Below are positions 1 to 9,243 of a stretch of DNA of 64,000 nucleotides, piece by piece. The stretch is from Endozoicomonas sp965196975. GTDB lineage: Bacteria; Pseudomonadota; Gammaproteobacteria; Pseudomonadales; Endozoicomonadaceae. Below the pieces are notes generated by a model. The model had not been told where the DNA came from. It made no database searches and saw only the letters and a program-made list of their open reading frames with translations. Made by a program: the position numbers and the translations under genes. Location of the stretch: assembly GCF_965196975.1 (NCBI RefSeq), contig NZ_OZ239981.1, positions 2,170,001 through 2,234,000 on the forward strand, given 5' to 3'. Numbering within the stretch: the stretch's first letter is position 1; each line of letters begins with the position of its first letter.

Positions 1-302
1 TGTTTGCCGGGTATTCCTACTTTCACCAGTCGGAGCCCGATGTTATTGAAGAAGGCACTTATACGGAAAATGATACTGGTGAAAAACAGACATTAGCCAC
101 CTGGGGGCACCCCATCAGCGATGTGGTGAATGCGTTGATCAAGGCCGGTATGCACATCACCCAGCTTAATGAGTACCCCTACAGCCCCTACAATTGCTTC
201 GACGGGTTGATTGAACGAGAACCGGGACAGTTTTACTTTTTACACCAGGAGCAGCCTACCCCGCTGTTGTATACCATCAAAGGGGTAAAACACTCTGTTT
301 AG
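1..302 (+). CDS. Class I SAM-dependent methyltransferase, C-terminal part
   Basis: The reading frame is open from the window edge (first full codon at position 3) to a TAG at 300-302, about 99 residues. The segment TLATWGHPISDVVNALIKAG followed by a 'SPYNCFDGLIEREPGQFYFL' stretch and a short final 'LLYTIKGVK' strand is the usual C-terminal end of small class I methyltransferases, in which a helix and the last beta strands close the Rossmann-like fold. The S-adenosylmethionine-binding glycine motif lies outside the window, so substrate and exact subfamily cannot be read. The family call rests on remembered family pattern, not on a search. Confidence 0.6.
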   Translation, partial: FAGYSYFHQSEPDVIEEGTYTENDTGEKQTLATWGHPISDVVNALIKAGMHITQLNEYPYSPYNCFDGLIEREPGQFYFLHQEQPTPLLYTIKGVKHSV

Positions 303-722
303 CCTATTTTTAAGGCTACTTTTCGCCAAACGGTCGCATCCATTCTTAATGACTAAGCAGTGTCGGTTGATGAGATCTGGTCATCACCCACCGAAAGTGA
401 TACATGTATTAACTGTCAAATGACAAATACAACAATCATAAAAGGTGTCTTATGCAGGTACGTTTCGGATTGGTATTTTTCACGGTGCTTCTGGGTTCAG
501 CAGTGGACTATGTTGTCTGGTTTGGTGTGTAGTCCGTCATCAGGCAGTGGTTTATTTTGAATCGATGCTGTCCGGCTCGCTCCAGAATCAGGCAACACAG
601 CGTCGATTTTCGAGCCTACTGCCCCACTTTCACAGGTTCTTTTGAGCAGGGTTGCCGGACGATTCAATACTCACCTTGCTGTCAGGGCCGATCAGGTCAG
701 GCGCCTTCATTAACGGCGCTTT
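303..722. other. Intergenic stretch without a clear gene
   Basis: No convincing gene is seen. A 26-codon hydrophobic reading frame (452-532, starting MQVRFGLVFFTVLLGS) has a purine-rich AAAAGG upstream and could be a micro membrane peptide or the signal-peptide stub of a decayed gene. A short inverted repeat GCGCC/GGCGC followed by TTTT (about 700-724) could terminate rightward transcription. Both are weak. Confidence 0.3.
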
Positions 723-1697
723 TCAACCTTTCCCATTCCTTTTCCTCCATCCCAGCGGCGTCAGGTCATAGTGTTTCTTAAACTGCTCACGAAGCGCTGC
801 CTCTGACGCAAACCCCGTTTCTTCTGCAATGCTGTCCACCGACAGACGGGTTGATTCAAGCAGTTCCCGTGCCCGATTCAGCCGTTCTGAAGTCAGCCAC
901 TGGCTAACGGGCATACCGGTTGCCTGCTGGAATTTGCGGGTAAAAGTGCGACGGGTCATCATGACCGAACTGGCCAGTGCATCCACCCGATGTTTATCCG
1001 ACAGCCGTTGTCTCATCTGCTCCAGCAGGTTATTGATACGCGCATCAGCGGTGGTTTCCGGCAGTGATTTTTCAACCACCTGAGTTCGCCCTCCTTCCCG
1101 ATACGGTGAGATCACCATACGCCGGGCAACGGCATTGGCGGCTTTGGTGCCGTAATAGGTCTGAAAAAGATGCAGACAACAGTCGATGTTGGCAGCGACA
1201 CCAGCCGAGGTGATGACGCCATGATCTTCGATATACAGGGCATTGCTTTCCAGACGTATGGCCGGAAAACGGGCCGCAAAGTCATCCTCAAACTCCCAGT
1301 GCATCGCCGCCTGCCTGCCATCGAGCACACCGGAATAAGCCAGAACGTAGCCTCCCAGGCACAGCCCGATCAGCGTAGCACCCCGTTGATGAGCCTGAGC
1401 CAAGGCAGCCAGTAACTCAGGGCCTGGTACTTCATCAGGGCTACGCCAGTAAGGAACAATAATCACATCCGCCTTCTCCAGTCCTTCCAACCCGGCATGA
1501 GGCTTAATGTACATACCTATGTCAGACGTTATGGGCCCGGATTCCCCTGCCACCAGCCTGACCGTGAAACGGGGCCTGTCCAGAAAATCATCACTGAAAA
1601 TCAGTGAAGGCACTGAAAGATGAAAAGGGCTGAATTGATCAAAAACAACGAGTGCTACTTCGGGTAATCTGGAATTCATACCGGATGGGGAACGCAT
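723..1697 (-). CDS. GlxA/FtrA-type AraC-family transcriptional regulator
   Basis: A 324-aa protein with two parts. Residues about 12-185 form a DJ-1/PfpI-like (class I glutamine amidotransferase fold) sensor domain with the nucleophile-elbow-like GLCLGGYVLAYSG. Residues about 225-320 carry a double helix-turn-helix of AraC type, with 'RRTFTRKFQQATGMPVSQWL' and 'SIAEETGFASEAALREQFKK'. Relatives regulate catabolic or detoxification genes in response to small metabolites; the ligand is not known here. It is transcribed divergently from the metallo-hydrolase at 1854, so the space between them (1698-1853) probably holds a shared control region. An alternative start is the ATG at 1679, because the first six residues look dispensable. 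Confidence 0.85.
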   Translation of the reverse strand: MRSPSGMNSRLPEVALVVFDQFSPFHLSVPSLIFSDDFLDRPRFTVRLVAGESGPITSDIGMYIKPHAGLEGLEKADVIIVPYWRSPDEVPGPELLAALAQAHQRGATLIGLCLGGYVLAYSGVLDGRQAAMHWEFEDDFAARFPAIRLESNALYIEDHGVITSAGVAANIDCCLHLFQTYYGTKAANAVARRMVISPYREGGRTQVVEKSLPETTADARINNLLEQMRQRLSDKHRVDALASSVMMTRRTFTRKFQQATGMPVSQWLTSERLNRARELLESTRLSVDSIAEETGFASEAALREQFKKHYDLTPLGWRKRNGKG

Positions 1698-1853
1698 TAC
1701 TCAACCTGCTGCCGCCCTGATGTGGATGAGCCGGAGTATATGGATTCCCTCAGTTTGGCTCAATTCCCCTGAATATTGTCATTTCCCTGCGTATCCCTCT
1801 GTCTGCGGCTTCTCAATAATACGACCATTACTAAGTACTACGGGAGCCAAGCC

Positions 1854-2636
1854 ATGAAATTCACTCAGGTTCGCAATGCAACCGCCATTCTTGAGTACGC
1901 TGACAAACGCTTTTTGATTGACCCGGTGCTGGCGGATAAAGAGGCCTACCCTGGGTTTACGGGAACCCTGAATGATCACCTGAGCTGGCCGACGGTCGAC
2001 CTGCCGTTGAGCATCGAAACCCTACTGGATGTGGATGCCGTTATCGTGACCCACACCCACCCCGATCACTGGGATGAAGCGGCAATCCAACGCATTCCCA
2101 AAGACATTAAGGTGTTTGTTCAGGGTGACGATGATGAGAAGCAGCTGCACGACGCTGGTTTCACCAATGTTCACGTTCTGGGAAATCACACACCGTGCGG
2201 CGACATTCAGTTATCAAAAACATTGGGACAACACGGTTCTGATCACACCACGTCCCTGCTGGGCGATGTGCTCGGTGAGGTGTGTGGCATCGTTTTCTCA
2301 CACCCGAAGGAGAAGACCGTTTACTTTGCTGGCGACACCGTATGGAACCGGTTCGTTGTTGACGCGATTGAGCAACACCGTCCAGAGGTGATTGTCTTGA
2401 ATGTCGGCGACGCACAGGTGCCCGGTTTAGGTTCCATCATTATGGGTAAGCACGATGTTTTGAATGCTCACAAGGCACTGCCCTCTGCGACAATTATTGC
2501 CACCCATATGGAGGCGGTCAATCATGCGGCATTAACACGATCGGAACTCAGGTCGTTTATCGCAGCACAGGGCATTCTGGATTACGTGCTGGTTCCGGAA
2601 GATGGCGAAACCTGTGAGCTGCAACCGACGTTTTGA
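1854..2636 (+). CDS. Metallo-beta-lactamase-fold hydrolase (UlaG-like)
   Basis: A 260-aa protein with the metal-binding motif HTHPDH at residues 67-72, a later Asp in 'VYFAGDTVW', and a terminal His in 'THMEAVNH', which together make the dinuclear metal site of the metallo-beta-lactamase fold. The compact layout with 'ILEYADKRFLIDPV' near the start resembles the UlaG-like hydrolase group, but the substrate cannot be inferred. I chose the ATG at 1854 because it follows a GGGAG ribosome-binding site and aligns with the family N-terminus; a longer in-frame start at 1776 would add residues of no family character. The divergent GlxA-type regulator may control it. Confidence 0.8.
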   Translation: MKFTQVRNATAILEYADKRFLIDPVLADKEAYPGFTGTLNDHLSWPTVDLPLSIETLLDVDAVIVTHTHPDHWDEAAIQRIPKDIKVFVQGDDDEKQLHDAGFTNVHVLGNHTPCGDIQLSKTLGQHGSDHTTSLLGDVLGEVCGIVFSHPKEKTVYFAGDTVWNRFVVDAIEQHRPEVIVLNVGDAQVPGLGSIIMGKHDVLNAHKALPSATIIATHMEAVNHAALTRSELRSFIAAQGILDYVLVPEDGETCELQPTF

Positions 2637-2831
2637 CGTTGTAGACCCGTTCAGCCAGTCACTCTTGATATCAAAGGCGTTGATACGGTGCTAACGAGAC
2701 ACTCATTAGCACCCGGTATCAGGGATATTTTCTCTGCTTTCTGACATGATATGCGTTGAAGCTCTGCCTCCTCACAACAATAGCTACATGTTTATAAACA
2801 TTCATACGTTCCGTACTTCCAGCTGACCTGT

Positions 2832-3359
2832 ATGGTGATGACAATGGCCACAAAAACACGGTCCCCTTTTCTTCAGTTTGCTCAAAACTGCCAAACCCTA
2901 TTTACCGTAAGCGCGCTTCCTGAGGACATTGGCAATACACTCTCTTCTCTGATGAAATCCGTAATCACAGACCCTCTGTTTCTGGATGACTGCTTTGGTA
3001 AGGGTGACTGGGACGGTAAAAAAATTCTTTATGAAGACCCGATGTATGGCTTTTGCATCTGCGGCCATATTAATCAGGCTTACAAGGAGTCTTCACCCCA
3101 TCACCACGGTGCGAGCTGGGCCATCTATGGGCAGGTTGCCGGAGAGACGGAAATGACGGACTGGGCCATGGTTTCCGAGGCTGAAGGGGAAGAACCTGGG
3201 AAAGTAGCAAAACTCAGAACCTACACCTTGAAGCCCGGTGACGTGTACTTTTACCCGGTGGGCGCCATTCATTCCCCTGCCCGCACGCCCGGCAGGCTGC
3301 TGCGAATTGAAGGGCAAAATCTTAGTCAAACCGGTCTTTGTTATTTTGAGCCTGTGTGA
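2832..3359 (+). CDS. Cupin-domain protein
   Basis: A 175-aa protein with one cupin barrel. Motif 1 is visible as 'SSPHHHGASWAIYGQVAGETEMTDW' split over residues about 88-112, where the His residues and a Glu would bind metal. Motif 2 is 'LKPGDVYFYPVGAIHSPARTPG' near residues 137-158, supplying another His. The arrangement is like small dioxygenase-type cupins (cysteine dioxygenase-like), but the substrate is unknown. Three in-frame ATGs lie within the first five codons (2832, 2838, 2844) and none has a strong ribosome-binding site, so the start is uncertain by a few residues. It stands alone between the hydrolase and the convergent effector gene. Confidence 0.7.
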   Translation: MVMTMATKTRSPFLQFAQNCQTLFTVSALPEDIGNTLSSLMKSVITDPLFLDDCFGKGDWDGKKILYEDPMYGFCICGHINQAYKESSPHHHGASWAIYGQVAGETEMTDWAMVSEAEGEEPGKVAKLRTYTLKPGDVYFYPVGAIHSPARTPGRLLRIEGQNLSQTGLCYFEPV

Positions 3360-3485
3360 TGCTTAGCATTGTCTGCCTGGAAAAAGAAAGCCAGACAACC
3401 ATCAGGAAATACACGGCCCTTTGACTAACCCTACCCTTAAGTCCGTGTTGTGCATATCCTCTCCAGCAGCACTGAATGCTTGTGG

Positions 3486-6266
3486 CTATTTCCAATAAAT
3501 CCGGTAGTAGTCACTTCTCTGCCGACCTTCATTTGTACCATCCGGTCCGTAGATTAAGTGCTCAATACGTCTACCACTGCTGTCAGTTGAATAGTGGTTC
3601 CTTATCGCTCTGGCAAATTTTTCATAATTCATATCGTCATTACCTTTGATCCCCCCCCACCGTCCGGCTAATTCATCATTTGCTTTTCGCTCCTTTATAA
3701 ATATCCCTTTACTCCGATCGTACCACCTCAGCCCCTTAACTCTCTGTGATTCCCCTTTGTCTAATTCGGATATAATAAAGTCAATAATGGCGATACCTTG
3801 CCTACCTGAACGCCTTCTAGGCGTTCTTTCAACACCTGCTACCGCTTCGACGTTTCGTGGCCTTCCCCTTCTTCTTGGTTGTGAATCATTGGCAACCATG
3901 ACCGGAAGTAATGAATAATCATTATGGTTGCTGTGATCAGCACTGCATACTGTTGATACCGGAGGCTCGTATTGCGGTGTCTGAATGCCGGGCATAAAAG
4001 CAGCGGGTTCAGACACATCGCTCTCCAATTCGGACAGCCTTCTTGCCTGAAGCACAGTTTGACGATCAGTCAGCGACCGCCCCTCGTAACAATTGACATT
4101 ACCCGGGAAACGGCTGTTGGCATTGGCGGGTACTTCTGAATCACTATCACTACTGAACTCCAGTGATTCCGGGGCTGAGCCCTTCTCAAAAGCAGTATGA
4201 TCAATCTTTAAGGGGTCATTCATCAGTGAGAAAGACGTATCAACCATCTTCTGTATCGTGCCTGTATTCGAACCTGAATAAAATGAATCGTAAGAAGTTC
4301 CCGGCATAAACCCTGCCAGAGGCAGGCCATCAGAAGCTGTTGCCAACTGCTCATAAACATCACTCCCACTCATTGGTGCCTGCTGAAGAAAAGGTCTGGA
4401 AGGTGTAGCGCTTGTCTTGCATTCCGAACTGACTAGCGACATGCCTTCTTGCAACCCTGGTACTGTTGGATTACAGGCCGGTAGTGGCTCATCTCTGAAT
4501 AAATCATCCCACAAGGCATTCAGCTCTGGATCTCCTCCGGAAGGTGCCTCCTGACCAAAATCACTCACCATTTCAGAAAAATGACCTGATTCATAAATCA
4601 TTGAAGATGCTGAAGACTGAGTGCTGGTTACAGCAGGGTTTATAAAAGCATCAGCAAAAGAGTTTGTACTCATTACCGGCGGTAACGGTTTTACCTCTGG
4701 CGTATTTAGACCCTGTCCAATCTGGCGGGTATATGCCATCTGATTTTCATCCTGTTCTGCAGAAGCAGTAGCCTTTACCCCACTGGAACTATCAGGGACA
4801 GGCTGCAGACTCTGGCTCTGACTTGATAGAAACATTGGCCGTACAGGGGCTACCGGTCTATTCCACACCGATTCTGAGAATACTGACCTGGGGACCACAG
4901 TGGAACGTCCTCTTGGTAACCATTCAGATGCCTCGTCCCCCCTCTTTTCTCCGGTGGGAAAATGAGGCTGGCTCAGTGGTGGTGGAACACGGATACTCTG
5001 CATTGGCAATGATTGAGGGTACGGTAACCTGCCGGAAACACTCACCGGTTGATGCGGTCGAACAGCGCAGGCATTACCCTTTACCAGCGATGTTCTTTTA
5101 TTGATTAACGCTTGCAGCTCTATTTGCAGGCCTGATGGTAATCGGGCTATTTGACGACGGACTCTATTCAGAGCATCAACAGGCAGGTTATTAATGATGG
5201 ATTGGAAAATTTTTTGCCGGTCCGGAAACCTTTCGGAATGAACATATCCAAAAACGGTTCGACCTTTTCCATTTTCGATCATTGGATCAGCGCCATATTC
5301 AACCAGCAATTGGACAAGTGTTAATAGTTCGTCAATTTCAATTCCATTCCCTCCTTCCATAAGCTGGTGTAACGCCGTATTCTCTAATTTCAGCTTTTGC
5401 TTCATCTCACGCAGCACTTTTTCAAAATGACTAGCTTGATAAGGACTAAGTTTTTTATTAATAGCCTCAGGAAGTTCGTCTGGTGCTTTTTGTTTCAGTT
5501 CGACCAGCATCGTTTGAAGCACTTGATAACGCGTCGCACCCCACGCAGATTTTTCTCCGGAAAGCGCTTCGTGAAATGCCGTTGATCCATACTCCCGAAG
5601 AGGCGTTGCCCCAAGACGAATTAAGAGTGGAATGACTGGCAGAGCACCATGCCTTGAAGCATTCATCAAAGGTGAAAAGCCATATTCATCCTGAAAATTA
5701 ACCCATTCAACAAATCTGATACGCCAATTATCATCCCCCAGCTTTGCAATCATCTGCTGCAACTCAGGTATCACTTGATGCTGCACGAACTCAATTGCAG
5801 ACAGCTGTTCGTTACTGTCTACAAAATCATCCTCACCCAACTTTCTTATTACAATACTGAGGGGACTCTCATTATCAGGGTCATCTCCCGGATCCAGAAG
5901 TTTGGGCACTGGGTAGCTCAATACCTGAGGGTTAACGTCGTTATTTGTGGGCAGTAATTGAGGCTTATAGTCCAGATAACGGGTGTTAACCAATGGCGAA
6001 GAGCCCGTTTGATAGAGCTTAGGAGCAGGAAACCCCGGGTTGATGGGACTGACCTCATGACTGGAACCCCAGTTTTCGGTTACCGGTTTAGGTAACAAGG
6101 CTACCGGCTCATTTAACGTATTGATGCGTCGATGACCGAAAGAAAAACTTTGCAGTGTTGCATTACCGTTTGTTACTACCAGTTGATACGGCCCTGATCG
6201 GGATGCAAGAGCCGAATTGCCTGAATAACACCCTGAACCATTGGACTGACCTGCAGCTGGCTCCAT
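3486..6266 (-). CDS. Ankyrin / AT-hook / ETS-domain protein, candidate host-nucleus effector
   Basis: A 926-aa protein of eukaryotic type. Residues about 186-235 and 296-340 look like ankyrin-type helical repeats ('DEYGFSPLMNASRHGALPVI', 'LLTLVQLLVEYGADP'). Residues 400-790 are a long Ser/Pro/acidic region with little predicted structure. Residues 798-805 read RRRGRPRN, an AT-hook core, followed by a second basic patch at 815-823. Residues about 824-926 match the ETS winged helix: a helix, a W848 in LRWYDRSKGIFI, ELAGRWGGIKG, and the recognition helix MNYEKFARAIRNHY (879-892). Its R886 and R889 stand where ETS proteins place the two arginines that touch GGAA. An IRF-type winged helix is the main alternative reading. 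There is no signal peptide. The likely role, inferred, is a secreted protein that binds host chromatin. ISKra4 copy 1 lies just upstream of its start. Confidence 0.75.
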   Translation of the reverse strand: MEPAAGQSNGSGCYSGNSALASRSGPYQLVVTNGNATLQSFSFGHRRINTLNEPVALLPKPVTENWGSSHEVSPINPGFPAPKLYQTGSSPLVNTRYLDYKPQLLPTNNDVNPQVLSYPVPKLLDPGDDPDNESPLSIVIRKLGEDDFVDSNEQLSAIEFVQHQVIPELQQMIAKLGDDNWRIRFVEWVNFQDEYGFSPLMNASRHGALPVIPLLIRLGATPLREYGSTAFHEALSGEKSAWGATRYQVLQTMLVELKQKAPDELPEAINKKLSPYQASHFEKVLREMKQKLKLENTALHQLMEGGNGIEIDELLTLVQLLVEYGADPMIENGKGRTVFGYVHSERFPDRQKIFQSIINNLPVDALNRVRRQIARLPSGLQIELQALINKRTSLVKGNACAVRPHQPVSVSGRLPYPQSLPMQSIRVPPPLSQPHFPTGEKRGDEASEWLPRGRSTVVPRSVFSESVWNRPVAPVRPMFLSSQSQSLQPVPDSSSGVKATASAEQDENQMAYTRQIGQGLNTPEVKPLPPVMSTNSFADAFINPAVTSTQSSASSMIYESGHFSEMVSDFGQEAPSGGDPELNALWDDLFRDEPLPACNPTVPGLQEGMSLVSSECKTSATPSRPFLQQAPMSGSDVYEQLATASDGLPLAGFMPGTSYDSFYSGSNTGTIQKMVDTSFSLMNDPLKIDHTAFEKGSAPESLEFSSDSDSEVPANANSRFPGNVNCYEGRSLTDRQTVLQARRLSELESDVSEPAAFMPGIQTPQYEPPVSTVCSADHSNHNDYSLLPVMVANDSQPRRRGRPRNVEAVAGVERTPRRRSGRQGIAIIDFIISELDKGESQRVKGLRWYDRSKGIFIKERKANDELAGRWGGIKGNDDMNYEKFARAIRNHYSTDSSGRRIEHLIYGPDGTNEGRQRSDYYRIYWK

Positions 6267-6439
6267 GACTACTCCCGTTTAGATAATCTGGTCCGTTCAC
6301 TGCCCTGTGCACTGAACGAATTATCTTTTGTCATCTGATATGCCTGATTGGACTGGTGAAAACCCAATATGTTCCAAATATTGACCGATAAGACAGATAA
6401 ACTCATGGATTCAGCGTCGTTTTCATTACATCGTTAATG

Positions 6440-7830
6440 GGGTGCTCTCTCTGAATGATTGAAACAATAGTGCTCTATTTTCACAGCTACTATGGGAACA
6501 CCACTCATAATAGTTAACTGTCATGCCCGCTTCTGTTATTTCCAGCTCTACCAAAAGCATCGTTTTGCAAATTGAAGTTTCTATAGATTCAGGCAACATG
6601 CTGAATCTTGAAGATAGTTTACAGCGTGCACTCAATGAAGCCGGGCAGCTTGGAACAAAAGAGTTATTGGGGCTATTTGAATCACCCAATAAAGAACCTA
6701 TCGTCGTTAATCAGCAGAAGTGGAACTACAAAGGAAAGGTTCTTAAGCACTATGAAACCTTATACGGTCGTATACCTTTGGAGCGCTCCGTATATCAGGG
6801 TGTCAGAGGTGGCAGTACTCTGGCAGCACTTGATCTTCGTGCCGGTATTATTGGTTCAGCTACCCCCAAATTTGCCAAGTCTATCGCCTGGAAATACAGC
6901 CAGATGCCAGCGCCTGCGGTAAAAGAAGATTTTGAGACCAACCATCAAAGGACGCTTTCAAATTCTTATATCAAGCATTTATCGGACAGAGTAGGTGCAT
7001 TAATTGAAGACCAGCAAGACACTCACTACCACCTTCCTCCACTAAAAGAGCCTGTTGAAACAATAGCCATTGGTCTGGATGGAACCTGCATGCTGCTTTG
7101 TGAAGAAGGCTGGAGGGAAGCCATGTGTGGGACATTGAGCCTATATTCTGCAGATGGAGACAGGCTCCACACGATATATACAGCCAGTTCGCCAGAGTAT
7201 GGTAAACAAAGCTTTATGAGCAAGCTCGACGAGGAGATTGCAGATCTAAAACGACTCTACCCAAATGCCACATACATCGGGGTAGCTGACGGGGCTAGAG
7301 AAAACTGGAGTTATTTGAAACAACATACCTCTGGGCAGATACTCGATTTTTATCATGCATCTGAATATTTAGCTGGAGCAGCGGAAGCACTGTTTCCAAC
7401 CAGTAAGGCGAAGCGACACCAGTGGCTTGAAGACAGGCTACATAGTTTGAAAAACAAGCGTGGAGCAGCCAAAAAAATCCTTCAGGAAATTGAATCAGCC
7501 GAGCTCCCGAAAAAGACAATCGCACTGACAGAGAAGCGCTACAAAGCTGTGAGCTATTTTACAAACAATCACCAGTTAATGAATTATCATCAGGCGCTTA
7601 AACGCCATTGGCCAATAGGTTCAGGAGTTACTGAAGCGGCTTGTAAGACTCTGGTAAAGCAACGATTATGTGGTTCTGGAATGAGGTGGAAAGCAACAGG
7701 AGCGGAAGTGCTTTTGACAACAAGAGCACTGATCCAGAGTAAGGGGCGCTGGGAACAACTTTGGTCTGAGTTCATGACTGGAAAGGTTGAAGCTAACCTA
7801 TGAGTCAGTTATCAAATTGAGAGAGCACCC
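6440..7830 (+). mobile_element. ISKra4-type insertion sequence, copy 1
   Basis: A complete 1391-bp element with GGGTGCTCTCTC terminal inverted repeats at both ends and one transposase gene. It is flanked by a perfect 8-bp target duplication, CGTTAATG, at 6432-6439 and 7831-7838, so it is a simple recent insertion. GGG termini agree with the ISKra4 family. It lies between the start of the ETS-domain gene and the IS701-like element. Confidence 0.9.
6523..7803 (+). CDS. ISKra4-type transposase (copy 1)
   Basis: A 426-aa DDE transposase. The likely catalytic residues are D186 in 'IAIGLDGTCM', D256 in 'IGVADGARENW' and E371 in 'PIGSGVTEAACKTLVKQRL'; the last motif, followed by 'SGMRWK', is the family signature I recognise for ISKra4 transposases. 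The start ATG is at 6523. The same protein is encoded by all five copies in the window, which makes them useful as markers of one recent expansion. Confidence 0.85.
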   Translation: MPASVISSSTKSIVLQIEVSIDSGNMLNLEDSLQRALNEAGQLGTKELLGLFESPNKEPIVVNQQKWNYKGKVLKHYETLYGRIPLERSVYQGVRGGSTLAALDLRAGIIGSATPKFAKSIAWKYSQMPAPAVKEDFETNHQRTLSNSYIKHLSDRVGALIEDQQDTHYHLPPLKEPVETIAIGLDGTCMLLCEEGWREAMCGTLSLYSADGDRLHTIYTASSPEYGKQSFMSKLDEEIADLKRLYPNATYIGVADGARENWSYLKQHTSGQILDFYHASEYLAGAAEALFPTSKAKRHQWLEDRLHSLKNKRGAAKKILQEIESAELPKKTIALTEKRYKAVSYFTNNHQLMNYHQALKRHWPIGSGVTEAACKTLVKQRLCGSGMRWKATGAEVLLTTRALIQSKGRWEQLWSEFMTGKVEANL

Positions 7831-7838
7831 CGTTAATG

Positions 7839-8127
7839 ACTCTGACAGTTCAATAATTTAAATCACCGGAGTTTGAATAAAAGATGCGTAACCTGACTCA
7901 CGTTGAACAAAAACGATAATACCAACTATTTTTTACTGTTACCCCAGTATGAAAGAGACCGATGTTTCTGTCTGGTCAGTGGACAACGCTGATTATGGGC
8001 ATAAGAAACCGGATCGCTCAGCAACCATCATTTAAGCTCGCAGACTCAATCCACTGTTCAGTTAGCACTTGTGATCAGCCTGTTTGAAACAGCGGTTGAT
8101 CCACCGTTTTTTCAGACCAGAAATTAA
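7839..8127 (-). pseudogene. Detached 3' tail of the YeaR-like gene and flanking intergenic DNA
   Basis: Reading leftward from the IS701-like element, the frame of the YeaR-like gene continues from 8127 to a TAA at 8062-8064. If the IS and one copy of the TATA duplication are removed, the joined gene would encode 116 aa, close to the 119 aa I recall for E. coli YeaR. The tail therefore belongs to the gene cut at 9244-9528. The rest of the stretch (7839-8061) shows nothing recognisable. Confidence 0.55.
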
Positions 8128-8131
8128 TATA

Positions 8132-9243
8132 GGACTTTCGCATTGACAGGCAGCTGTAAAAATTGCTAGATCAGCAAAAAATAGCGGATGTCGTCGTGCG
8201 TAGAAAGATAACAAGACCTACAACAGCTGGGTGTGATTTGCCGAAATATACAGGGTTTCTATTGTGTGAGCCGAAATCAGCAACCTGTACTCGCCTTAGT
8301 GAGATCGGAGATATGTCACACCACAGCGTTAACCGTTTTCTACAACGTGAAGACTTTGCTCCCAATGACCTTTTCATGGAAGTAGCCGCAAGGCTGATTC
8401 TTGATGGGGGCACGCTATCGGTTGATGATACGGTGCTGGATAAGCCGTACAGTAACTACACGGCATTCATCGGCTATCATTACTCGGGCAAGCATCATAA
8501 AGCCGTCAAGGGCATTAATCTCATAACGCTCTATTACACCGATATCAAAGGCTATAGCCTTCCTGTCAATTTCCGTATCTATGACTCTGCGGACGGAAAG
8601 TCCAAAAATGATTATTTTCTCGAGATGCTGAAAGAAGTACTTGTATGGGGCTTACGACCTGCATTTGTTACGGGGGATTCCTGGTATAGCAGTGCCGCAA
8701 ACCTGAAGACTGTGAAAAACAACGGTCTGGGTTTTATGTTTGCCGTTAAAAGCAACCGTACTGTTTCTATCCAAAAGGGTGACTACCAACAAGTGCAGAG
8801 CCTGGAGATTCCTGAAGAGGGAATAACCGTTTGGCTACGTAATTTTGGTTCTGTGCGTTTGTACCGGACGCGGCTAAAAAACGAGCTGCGCCATTACGTC
8901 GTCTACACACCCCATGCTGGATCAGAGGTATCACCACAGGTAGGCTTTAATGAACTTCACCTGCACCATTGGGCGATCGAAGAGTATCACCGGGCGCTGA
9001 AACAACTCTGCAGTATTGAGCGCTTTCAGGTGAGAGGAAAGCAGCAGGTCAGGAACCATATTTTTGCCTCTATCTTTGGGTATGCCTGCCTTCAGGCCAA
9101 GAAAGTATCTGAATCTCTCAGTAGCATCTATCGCGTTAAGAATGATGCGCTCAAGGATGCTATTTGGGACTTCATTAAGAGCTTCTCTGATGGTAAAGAC
9201 TGGCTGAGACCATCTTTTATCAGAGCTGTCAATGCGTAAGTTC
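8132..9243 (+). mobile_element. IS701-like insertion sequence
   Basis: A 1112-bp element. Its ends are GGACTTTCGCATTGACAG on the left and, read inward from the right, GAACTTACGCATTGACAG, an 18-bp inverted repeat with two mismatches. It is flanked by a 4-bp duplication TATA (8128-8131 and 9244-9247), as expected for IS701/IS4-like elements. It has cut off the last residues of the YeaR-like gene. Confidence 0.8.
8163..9239 (+). CDS. IS701-like DDE transposase
   Basis: A 358-aa DDE transposase. Probable catalytic residues are D88 or D89 in 'LSVDDTVLDK', D172 in 'FVTGDSWYSS' and a Glu at 273/274 in 'HHWAIEEYHRALKQ'; the C-terminal 'SIERFQVRGKQQVRNHIF' block resembles IS701-group enzymes. A TAA lies two codons upstream of the TTG at 8163, so translation must begin at that TTG or further in; the N-terminus is therefore less certain and may be slightly short. 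The stop codon is inside the right terminal repeat. Confidence 0.75.
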   Translation: MLDQQKIADVVVRRKITRPTTAGCDLPKYTGFLLCEPKSATCTRLSEIGDMSHHSVNRFLQREDFAPNDLFMEVAARLILDGGTLSVDDTVLDKPYSNYTAFIGYHYSGKHHKAVKGINLITLYYTDIKGYSLPVNFRIYDSADGKSKNDYFLEMLKEVLVWGLRPAFVTGDSWYSSAANLKTVKNNGLGFMFAVKSNRTVSIQKGDYQQVQSLEIPEEGITVWLRNFGSVRLYRTRLKNELRHYVVYTPHAGSEVSPQVGFNELHLHHWAIEEYHRALKQLCSIERFQVRGKQQVRNHIFASIFGYACLQAKKVSESLSSIYRVKNDALKDAIWDFIKSFSDGKDWLRPSFIRAVNA

